Source: Candidatus Cloacimonadota bacterium
GTDB lineage: Bacteria; Cloacimonadota; Cloacimonadia; Cloacimonadales; TCS61
Assembly: GCA_029932755.1 (NCBI GenBank)
Contig: JAOZPK010000103.1
Coordinates: forward strand, 1 to 8,132
Reading direction: 5' to 3'
Length of the DNA: 8,132 nt
Below are positions 1 through 7,500 of the stretch, one piece after another; the first letter of the stretch is position 1; each line of letters opens with the position of its first letter. The notes beneath the pieces were generated by a model. It saw nothing but the letters and a program-made list of their open reading frames with translations. It was not told where the DNA came from and did no database searches. Position numbers and translations under genes: made by a program.

Positions 1-753
1 ATCATAAGCACACCAAAGCCCAATTTCATCGAAGAATTTCAGATTGGAAATGCCTACATTGCAATAGCCGGAAACACTTTGTTTCAGTAAGTTCACACTT
101 ACATTCCCAATCAAGTTGTTATATTTGATCCCAACTTTAGAATTTATATCAAAATCGCTGGCAGAAGCCTGTAATTGCGTAAATTCATGATAGGAACTTT
201 TTAAATTGATATTCCAAGAATATGGTGAGATTTGTGAAATCACAAGATCATCCCTAATATAAGAAATATAACCACCGGAAATTTTAGTTTCACCAAATTC
301 TGAGACAACTTCCCTATTAGTGAAATCGAAGATCATCTTGTGTTCATTGATTTCCGGCTGCCATTGTAAACTAAAAGTACTCTCTTTCCAATCTTCAAAT
401 CGTTCTCTGTGAAAGAGATCAGCAGAAAAGTTCCAAATATCACCGGAAGAGATTACTCCATTAACAGATGTAAAATTATCTAATCCGCCTTTAAACTGGA
501 ATGCAGCTCTTTCCTGAATTGGATAAGTTATTGGAGACTCAATGATGATTGGAGTATAATAAGCAGAATATTCAAATTGCTCTTTTGAAGAGATTAAACA
601 ATATTCATTTACATTCCTATCTGAGCTTAATGTATCTTCCAGAGATTCAGTTTCTCCCTGAATTATTATATCACCAAGATCAAGCGGATCACCATCGGTT
701 GCTGAAAGTATATAGAACTGAATACAAAGCAGGATAATAATTAACTTTTTCAT
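1..753 (-). CDS. Exported beta-strand-rich protein, probable outer-membrane beta-barrel (3' end outside window)
   Basis: This is an open frame of 251 codons from the ATG at 753-751 to the left edge, with no stop, so the C-terminus is missing. Residues 1 to about 18 form a Sec-type signal peptide (MKKLIIILLCIQFYILSA, then TDGD), with likely cleavage after the SA. A short acidic segment follows, containing DLGDIIIQGETES. From about residue 78 onward the sequence becomes a series of short amphipathic strands with alternating aromatic or hydrophobic residues and polar turns (for example AAFQFKGGL, WNFSADLF, STFSLQWQP, GGYISYI, YSWNINLKSSY, VGIKYNNL, GNVSVNLL). This is typical of outer-membrane barrels. 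No clear TonB-dependent receptor plug domain is visible. The start is supported by a strong SD inside the end of the upstream TPR gene and by a 4-nt ATGA overlap with its stop. The family is not recognised. A secreted beta-sandwich protein is the main alternative. Confidence 0.72.
   Translation of the reverse strand, partial: MKKLIIILLCIQFYILSATDGDPLDLGDIIIQGETESLEDTLSSDRNVNEYCLISSKEQFEYSAYYTPIIIESPITYPIQERAAFQFKGGLDNFTSVNGVISSGDIWNFSADLFHRERFEDWKESTFSLQWQPEINEHKMIFDFTNREVVSEFGETKISGGYISYIRDDLVISQISPYSWNINLKSSYHEFTQLQASASDFDINSKVGIKYNNLIGNVSVNLLKQSVSGYCNVGISNLKFFDEIGLWCAYD
750..753 (-). other. ATGA stop/start overlap coupling the TPR gene to the barrel gene
   Basis: The TGA stop of the TPR gene (752-750) overlaps the ATG of the following gene (753-751) by the classical four-base ATGA arrangement. 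This implies translational coupling and favours roughly balanced synthesis of the two exported proteins. Confidence 0.9.
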
Positions 754-3620
754 TTATCCTCCTCTTGCAGCAAGTTCTCTAGCTTTTCTTTCATTTCCAC
801 TGATATATCATTTTTAATCACATCAAAAAGTTTCTTGGCTTCATCATAATTATTTACTTTCATGTAGGAAATACAGGCAAGTGCTTCTGCCTTATTGCGA
901 ATCTTTTCAAATTCCGGATAAAGATATCGCATGCGCAAGAGTTCAGGGATAGCAGTTTCATTATCACCATTCTTGATCAAGAGAAGCCCTTTCAGGAATT
1001 GGGATCTTGCTTTTACACTTTTATATTTACTTTTGCTTAAATCTTTAATTCTCAGATCCAATTCTTCGATCTGATTGAGATTCATCTTCCATTCAACTTC
1101 CAATAACAGGGCAATTTCCCGCTCTTCACCTGTCGCAAATTCCATGAATTTGTTAAAATCATTTACGAAAAATTCATTGTTTTGTTCTAATTCTATCTCT
1201 AATAGTTCCAGCCAGATATCTTCTCGCCTGGATAACATCGATGCCTTTCTCAGTTTATCAATTGCATCGTTGTAATCATTCATTTTCACTAGTAATTTTG
1301 CCCAATGCTTCAGAACACCGGGATCATGTTTTTTGGAATATAGCTCTTCATAAGTTGATACGGAATTTTGATAATCACCAAGATTCTCATAGCAAAGTGC
1401 TTTCATTAATTTTATCTCAAGGATATTCTCATGCTCAGGATCAAGGATTTCGAGTTCCTTACTTGTATTAATAGCTTCCTGCCATTTCTCTTTTTTATAA
1501 AGATAATAGATTTTCCTATCGAGTAATTCTACCCGGATTTTTTTATCGGAACAATTTCTCAACAGTTCATCAACTTTCTCAGTAAAATCAATCGTTTCAG
1601 ATTGCTCTGATGCCCAGCGCAGACCATTGATAGAATTATTCAGAATTTTATCATCAATACCAGGCTGAATTAATATAATATAATGATTTACTGCATTATT
1701 AAAATCACCCAGATTGTAATAAGAATCGGCAGTACCCAGAATTGCAGAATAATAATCGGGTGCAGATTGGAAATTTTTAGTGTATTGGGTGAAGTATTCA
1801 ATTGCACTTAAATAGTCCTCTGCACTAAAGGCAGAAGTAGCTGCTTTGATAATATATTTTTCGGGTGATATCGCTGAACCGGAAAGCCTACTGTACAATC
1901 GTGATGCTTCATCAAATCTTTTCAGTTGATATAGTGTCCATGCCTTTCTGGAAAGCACAGCTTCTTCCTGAACAGAACTTCCAGTATGATCCGCTGCAAA
2001 CGAATAAGCTTCTAAAGCTTTGTTATAATCACGTTCAGCAAATTCAATGTTCCCTTTAAGTAAGAACCTATCAAATAAGTATTTTGTATCAGATGGAATA
2101 TTTCCCACTGATTTTCTTGCAGCGTCAAAATTTTTATTAAAATAGTGAATATGCCCAATCCTCTCCCAAGTGAATCCAACATCACAAACACCACCCAGAG
2201 CATCTTGATAATATTCTAAAGCTTCAGAATATTCACCTTTTTCAAAATGGATCTCACCAAGGTAATAATTACTCATTCCCATCTTTTCAGAATTGGTAAA
2301 TTGATCTCTCACTTTATTGAAATAAGATACTGAAATACCATGCTTGCCATTTTGGAAATTTATCAAACCTATCTTAAAATTAGCTTCATCTGCAAATTCT
2401 CCTTGAGAAAATATAGAAAGATAAAGCTCGTATGCTTTGAGAGCATCTGCTTTTTTATTGAAAAGAAAGTTGGATTCTGCAATTAGATAGAATGTTCTCT
2501 CTTTGACCGATTGATAAGCCTCACCTCCAATTGCATTTCCTGAATTCCTGGCATTAGTGAAAAATGACAAAGAATTTTTGAAATCGTTATTCTTAAAACT
2601 GTTGTATCCTATCTGATAATAAGCAACCGGAACAAAATTATGATCTGGATTATCATCAATGAATTTTTGCAGCATTTCAATATTATCATCGATTTTTGCA
2701 AAATAGAAAATACTATTTGAACTTATTTGTTCATCGGTAGAAATTACTAATTTATTTAAAATATTTTTAGCTTTTTTCTCGTTATGCAATTCATAATAAC
2801 ATAAAGCAGAATAGTATTGTGCCTTCTCTGAATCCAATTTTTTCAATCTATCCAATGCTTCATCGAATCTTCCGACCTCATAGAAGGCTGTTCCCAAAAT
2901 TAAATTGTATTTATTATAATATTGAGAAGTTGGTGGAATGATGTCAAATCCAACAGAGAATATCTTATCTTTTCTTCCATACGATAGATTGTAGTTATGG
3001 TATAATAAAATGGCTCTGAACTTATTCTCAGAATCTGGTTTTTGTATGATATCATCTGCAACTCCATCAAGATCTACAAGCTTGTTTTGGGCTATTCTCA
3101 ATTCCAATAACGCTGATAATATTATTGTTCTATGATCCAATGAAAGAGCATTCTCTAAGTTTGATAACGCACTATCAAAATTATTTTGAATAAAATCAAT
3201 TTTTCCAAGATAATAATATGCTTTCCAAGCTAGTTGATTATCAGAATAATCGCTAACAAATTTCTTAAAAACAGTTCTTGCCTGCTTATATTTATTTAGG
3301 GAATATCTGCTCTGTCCCAGTCCTAATGCGACTTCTGCGCGGATTGCAGGATGTGATGATGTTGCATATAGTTCGTTAAAATACTTTTCAGCATTTTTAT
3401 AATCCTCTTCTGCAAGGTAGATATTACCCAGTAGGAACTTAATATCTGCTTCCACCTTACTTTGTGGATGATTTGTGAGGAATTTATTGAGTTCAACTTT
3501 TGCTAATTCGTAATTTTTATCTCTATAAAGTCCAACTGCAAACTGTAGATCTTCTCTTTGGTCTGCAACAAGCATTACAGCAAAAACCAGTATTAAACTT
3601 ATGATGATAATTTTTTTCAT
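750..3620 (-). CDS. Large exported TPR-repeat protein (956 aa)
   Basis: This is a complete gene with an ATG start and a TGA stop. Residues 1-19 are a Sec signal peptide (MKKIIIISLILVFAVMLVA, then DQRED). There is no lipobox cysteine, so the protein is probably soluble in the periplasm rather than a lipoprotein. The rest is an almost continuous array of TPR-type helix pairs. Clear units lie near 24-53, 57-90 (LLGNIYLAEEDYKNAEKYF), 94-126, 133-165, 241-270, 333-363, 375-405, 412-445, 450-480, 518-545, 555-585, 625-655, 741-765 and 873-940. The repeats keep the usual small residues at position 8 (G or A), the Y-A packing residues and the DY/NF-x-x-A turn. The opening units resemble BamD/CpoB-style periplasmic TPRs. 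Repeats in the middle (about 165-240) and at 800-870 are more diverged. The likely role is a superhelical scaffold binding envelope proteins; no catalytic motif is visible. It follows the GT9-like gene by 17 nt and is coupled to the barrel gene. The partner is unknown, but the coupled barrel protein is the natural candidate. Confidence 0.9.
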   Translation of the reverse strand: MKKIIIISLILVFAVMLVADQREDLQFAVGLYRDKNYELAKVELNKFLTNHPQSKVEADIKFLLGNIYLAEEDYKNAEKYFNELYATSSHPAIRAEVALGLGQSRYSLNKYKQARTVFKKFVSDYSDNQLAWKAYYYLGKIDFIQNNFDSALSNLENALSLDHRTIILSALLELRIAQNKLVDLDGVADDIIQKPDSENKFRAILLYHNYNLSYGRKDKIFSVGFDIIPPTSQYYNKYNLILGTAFYEVGRFDEALDRLKKLDSEKAQYYSALCYYELHNEKKAKNILNKLVISTDEQISSNSIFYFAKIDDNIEMLQKFIDDNPDHNFVPVAYYQIGYNSFKNNDFKNSLSFFTNARNSGNAIGGEAYQSVKERTFYLIAESNFLFNKKADALKAYELYLSIFSQGEFADEANFKIGLINFQNGKHGISVSYFNKVRDQFTNSEKMGMSNYYLGEIHFEKGEYSEALEYYQDALGGVCDVGFTWERIGHIHYFNKNFDAARKSVGNIPSDTKYLFDRFLLKGNIEFAERDYNKALEAYSFAADHTGSSVQEEAVLSRKAWTLYQLKRFDEASRLYSRLSGSAISPEKYIIKAATSAFSAEDYLSAIEYFTQYTKNFQSAPDYYSAILGTADSYYNLGDFNNAVNHYIILIQPGIDDKILNNSINGLRWASEQSETIDFTEKVDELLRNCSDKKIRVELLDRKIYYLYKKEKWQEAINTSKELEILDPEHENILEIKLMKALCYENLGDYQNSVSTYEELYSKKHDPGVLKHWAKLLVKMNDYNDAIDKLRKASMLSRREDIWLELLEIELEQNNEFFVNDFNKFMEFATGEEREIALLLEVEWKMNLNQIEELDLRIKDLSKSKYKSVKARSQFLKGLLLIKNGDNETAIPELLRMRYLYPEFEKIRNKAEALACISYMKVNNYDEAKKLFDVIKNDISVEMKEKLENLLQEEDK
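757..766 (-). promoter_or_regulatory. Strong Shine-Dalgarno of the barrel gene, inside the TPR gene's last codons
   Basis: On the minus strand this reads AAGAGGAGGA, followed by TAA and the ATG at 753. It gives an almost perfect anti-16S match (GAGGAGG) four to six bases before the start. The same bases encode the final Gln-Glu-Glu-Asp of the upstream TPR protein. This site fixes the start of the downstream gene, which otherwise has no stop in the window to define it. Confidence 0.85.
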
Positions 3621-3624
3621 TTAT

Positions 3625-3630
3625 ACCTCA
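3625..3630 (-). promoter_or_regulatory. Shine-Dalgarno of the TPR gene
   Basis: The minus strand reads TGAGGT followed by ATAA and the ATG at 3620. The GAGG core lies five bases from the start codon, in the 17-nt gap after the TAG stop of the upstream gene. It supports the ATG at 3620, which also begins the signal peptide with Met-Lys-Lys. Confidence 0.75.
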
Positions 3631-3637
3631 AGAATAA

Positions 3638-4519
3638 CTATTTATCTAACACATCATGGATTATATTTTTCAACTCATTGATATTATTTTGTTCAACACA
3701 TTTCAATGATCTATCGCCAGAATTAGTTCCCAAAAAGATCTGATCTACTTCCAGATCCGCAAATGTTCCCGCGATTTCTAATCTATCAGTTATCAATAGA
3801 TCACTTACCTTTGCCAAACTATAAAGCTCTAATAAGTTTGCAACATGAATTTCTTCAATATTTATAAATTCTTTATCATGAATTCTTTTACCTGTAAAAT
3901 AAACATTAGTAGAGAATTCTTGTTTTATGATATGAACTATTTTCTCTATTATTTTTGCTGAAATGTCATTACTAAAATCCAGAATAAAATTTTTAAATCT
4001 ATTTTTCATAAACTGATGTTTCGCAACCATTAATTCAGATTTTGGAATTTCAATATCGAATTGATATCTTTCCCATGAGAAATCAAAGAAATCTGCAAAT
4101 TTCTTTAATAAATATACCGGATTTGTTGGAGTAGGAAGAAATTGTAAGTTTGCTGGATTATTAATATCCAATATCGTTGAGCTTTTGCAATAATTTAGAA
4201 CTTTACGTATTTTCTTCAAAGAACTGAAATTGAAAATAACCGCATTATTAAAGGGTTTAATATCATTATTAATATTAAAATATGTTGTGGCTTCATCCTG
4301 ATCTATCCTTTTAAAAAAGGCATAATCATAATCAGGAAGAATGACTGATATTTGTTTAAAATGATATTTCCAGCTTAGAATATGTGATAGTATAGAAGAT
4401 GTCTGATTTGAATCATCAGGACAGAATATCACAACTCTTTCCCCAGTTGCCACAATGTTTGTAAAACTATGTTGTTCCCATGATAATTTACGATTAAATA
4501 TTCTCTTTAATAATTTCAT
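3638..4519 (-). CDS. Divergent glycosyltransferase-9 / heptosyltransferase-like protein (293 aa)
   Basis: This is a complete gene (ATG to TAG) without signal peptide or membrane segment, so it is predicted to be cytoplasmic or peripheral. I see a two-part alpha/beta layout. An N-terminal Rossmann-like half starts at GERVVIFCPDD (residues 26-36) and continues with ISVILPDYDY (57-66) and NNAVIFNFSS (91-100). A C-terminal half starts near KNFILDFSND (176-185) and has NVYFTGKR (205-212), then LLELYSLAKVSDLLITDR (229-246) and DQIFLGTNSGD (259-269). This order recalls the C-terminal half of ADP-heptose:LPS heptosyltransferases, where a 'sL.eLa.li..a.l.i..DSG..H.A' motif is followed by a strand and 'fG.t'. 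Here the DSG-x-x-H part reads D245-R-L-E-I-A, so the conserved glycine and histidine are missing. The protein is also shorter than usual for GT9 (about 340 residues). It could be an inactive or altered-specificity relative, or an unrelated Rossmann-type protein. It lies 10 nt after the kinase gene and 17 nt before the TPR gene. The assignment is tentative; the gene itself is certain. Confidence 0.85.
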   Translation of the reverse strand: MKLLKRIFNRKLSWEQHSFTNIVATGERVVIFCPDDSNQTSSILSHILSWKYHFKQISVILPDYDYAFFKRIDQDEATTYFNINNDIKPFNNAVIFNFSSLKKIRKVLNYCKSSTILDINNPANLQFLPTPTNPVYLLKKFADFFDFSWERYQFDIEIPKSELMVAKHQFMKNRFKNFILDFSNDISAKIIEKIVHIIKQEFSTNVYFTGKRIHDKEFINIEEIHVANLLELYSLAKVSDLLITDRLEIAGTFADLEVDQIFLGTNSGDRSLKCVEQNNINELKNIIHDVLDK

Positions 4520-4523
4520 TTTT

Positions 4524-4528
4524 CCCCT
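4524..4528 (-). promoter_or_regulatory. Shine-Dalgarno of the GT9-like gene
   Basis: The minus strand runs TGA, TAGGGG, AAAA, ATG. AGGGG sits four bases before the ATG at 4519 and directly after the kinase stop. It is weaker than the SD of the last gene. The kinase gene ends in tandem in-frame stops (TGA at 4532-4530, TAG at 4529-4527), and the second stop overlaps this SD. Confidence 0.6.
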
Positions 4529-4529
4529 A

Positions 4530-7500
4530 TCAATTAAAAGGTATAATTATAAAGACTGTAGTACCTTCATTTTCTTTACTGTTTATCCATATTCTACCAT
4601 TATGCAGATTCGCAATGAGCCTTGCTGTGGAAAGACCAAGCCCCAATCCGCTGGAATGAAATTCAATATCTCCTGAACTATGTGAAATAATATCGGTTAA
4701 TTCATAGAATTTTTGGAAGATCTTTTCGTGTTCTTTTTCGGGAATTCCAATTCCATTATCATTGATATATACTACTAAACTCTCCTTTCCATTGATCTCT
4801 TCCTGTTGAAAAGCGGAATTTCGTGCTCCAATTGTTATTGTTCCAAAATCTTTTGTGAAACGAATTGCATTATGCACTATATTGAACATCATTAAGTAAA
4901 AAGCGTTCCAATTGATATGTACTTTCTGAAGTTTAGATTCTACCTCTAACCTGAAAATCATATTCCTTTTTTCTGAAATACGTTCACCTTCTTTCTTCAA
5001 TTCCGTGAGAAGATCAAGAATATTTATCTTTTCCTTATGAAGTTTTTTCAACATTTGGTACTTATTAAAATTGATAATATCATTAATTGTAGTATCTAAT
5101 TTATGAGAGCTGTTAGATAAAGATTTAATAATTTCTTTCTCTTTTCCCGGAAGTTTAGCCTTGTTTAAAAGTTGTGTGTATCCATGAATTGCTACGAGAG
5201 GAGTTTTAAGTTCATGAGAGACAATGTTAATGAAGTCTTTTTTGAGATCATCTAGTGAGCTTATTTCTTTATTGGTCTGAATTAACACCTCATACTGTTG
5301 TGCATTTTTTATTGCTGTAGATATTTGAGTCAGCATTAATTTCATAAAATCAGGATTTATCTGCATTTCGCTTTTCTCTGTACTAAGATTATCTAAATAT
5401 AGAAAACCATAAATATTCCCGTCAACAATAAGTGGAGCACAGTAGATCGATAAAACTTCAGTACTAAGCTCAGAATAATTACTAAAAATATTTTCTTCTT
5501 TAGCATTTACAACATGAATAGGCTGTTTGATCCTTTGAACTTCACTCAGAATGCTTTTGCTGATATACAAATAATTCGTCAATATATGCATTGAATCATC
5601 TATTGCTACCTTGTAAGTATAATTTTCATACATATCTTTTTTAATAAGAAACCCACGTGTACTTCCTGTGAAATCCAATGTGAAGGCAACAACTTCCTGC
5701 TCCAATTTACCCAGATTAAGGATTGCAAAGAATTTGCGGGTGATATCAATTAATTTTGACATTGATGCCATATCTTTGTTTAGAGTAATGAATTCATCAA
5801 TACGGATAAGAATGAAAGTTAGATGTAATCTTAGATTCTTTACGATCTCGATTTCTTTTTTCTGATAGATAAGCTCACCCTTATCTGCCAGTATTAAACA
5901 TCCAACCTCAGCCGTCTTGATTTTTAGAGGTATGAATAAGACATGAGATCTATTTATTTTCTTGGAAATTATTTCAGTTTTAGTCAATGATTCCTGAATG
6001 TATTTAAACATTTTATCTGAATACAAATATTCATTCTCAACATTGAGTTTCAAGAAAGGTTCTTTATGCTTTTCTATTTCATCTTTTAATATTATCGCAT
6101 AATGATCTGGTGCAAGTAATTTTGTTATTGTCCTATTAATGAAGAATTTCATTCTGGATGTATCTCTTAGCTTTAGAATATCATATAATTCTTCTTGCCA
6201 TTTTTCTGTTGATTCAGTGAATCGAGGTTCAATTTTTATAGTTTTGAATCCAATAAAGCTTTTTAAATGATACTTTGTTTTTCTGTAATACAATTCTTTA
6301 TCATGTTTAGAAAGTCTTTTTGTATTTGCATTAATTAATAATTTATATCTATCAAAGAACAATTTTGCTTTACGCTTCTTATTTAAGTAAGCGTATATCT
6401 GAACTATTAGACCGTAAACCTCGGTTTCCAATAAATAAAGTTCGTTTTTTTGTACATATCCAATCAAGTTAAAAAGATTACGTAAAAGAACTCTTAAATT
6501 AACATTTTCATCGAGAAGATGAATTTTTATTTTTTTGATCTTAAGAACAGTTTCCCAATACTTAAAGTTATTTTTTTCACAAAAATTTTCGGCTTTGTGG
6601 CAAGCTGATATTGCCTTATTTGTTTCTCCAAGACCGGTATAGCATTCAGAGAGACGTATACTATTTATAGTTTGAGCATAATCACTTTTGTTTTGCTTTG
6701 AGAAAGTAAATGCCTTATCAATGATCTCAAGTCCACCCGAATAATCTGTTTTAATTATCTTCAAGAAACCAAGCATCTGATAATAAAATTCATGCTCATG
6801 ACTTTCAAAGAATAGATCTTCAGATTTTTTAAGCATCTGTTCTATCAGCCCATAATCACCGATTTCATATAGATAGTAAAAGAAAGTCTTTGTTAAAGGT
6901 GTAACCTGATATATCTCCCCTTTTATCAGGTTAGGAACATGTTCCTTAATAAATTTGTAATAGTAGTAAAAATTCTTTATCTTACTTTTGGCTATTGCCA
7001 GGTTATTTATGATAGATTTATAAAAAGGCTTAGTCTCTAATTTATTAGAAAAAGTATATGCTTTCTTCAATAAATTTTCTGCTATGATAAAATTACCAAG
7101 TTTAATATGTGCTTCACCCTGATTAAGGAGAACAAGCACACCATAACGTTTTGAATTGATCTCTTCTGCGAGAACTTGTGCTTTTTTAAAGTACCTAAAA
7201 GCTTTATTTGTGTCACCTTTTGTTAAAGCGACATCTCCAATATTATTATAAACTGCTACAAGCTGACGTTTATAATCAATACGTTCCCATATTTTTTTAG
7301 CAATATCAAAATTTCTATCCGCTTCATCTAATAGTTTTTGATTCCTATATAGAACACCTAGTGCATTATGAAGTCTTCCTAACCTGATAAAATAGTTTGG
7401 ATTGTTCTGAGTTTTAATATCTTGCAAATAATCTTCAATAATATTTATCCCTTCATCTAAACTACCACTGAAACCATAATAGAGTCCTTTATGAGTAATA

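Noticed and set aside
549..737. Plus-strand open frame of 62 codons
   Set aside because: It lies wholly antisense to the start of the barrel gene, including its signal peptide, and has no recognisable protein features.
1075..1471. Two overlapping short plus-strand open frames
   Set aside because: They are antisense to well-formed TPR repeats. Their serine-rich or irregular composition is that of shadow frames.
2006..2020. Two AAGCTT palindromes three bases apart, considered as a small repeat or operator
   Set aside because: They lie inside codons of the TPR gene, are too short, and such matches are expected by chance in AT-rich DNA.
1865..2203. Short open frames on the plus strand and in another minus-strand frame
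   Set aside because: They lie inside the TPR gene, whose own frame shows continuous repeat structure. There is no SD and no recognisable domain.
3621..3637. Possible terminator or promoter in the longest gap between genes
   Set aside because: Seventeen bases are too few for a hairpin plus T-run or for a complete promoter. The gap is explained by the SD.
4455..4676. Plus-strand open frame spanning the kinase/GT9-like junction
   Set aside because: It is antisense to the HATPase G2 box and to the GT9-like N-terminus, both clearly coding on the minus strand.
5668..5865. Plus-strand open frame of 65 codons
   Set aside because: It is antisense to the GAF region of the kinase and has only low-complexity content.
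6955..6975. Run of TAG/TAA-like triplets suggesting a broken frame
   Set aside because: These triplets are stops only on the plus strand or in other frames. In the kinase frame they read as a run of tyrosines (FYYYYKF) without interruption.
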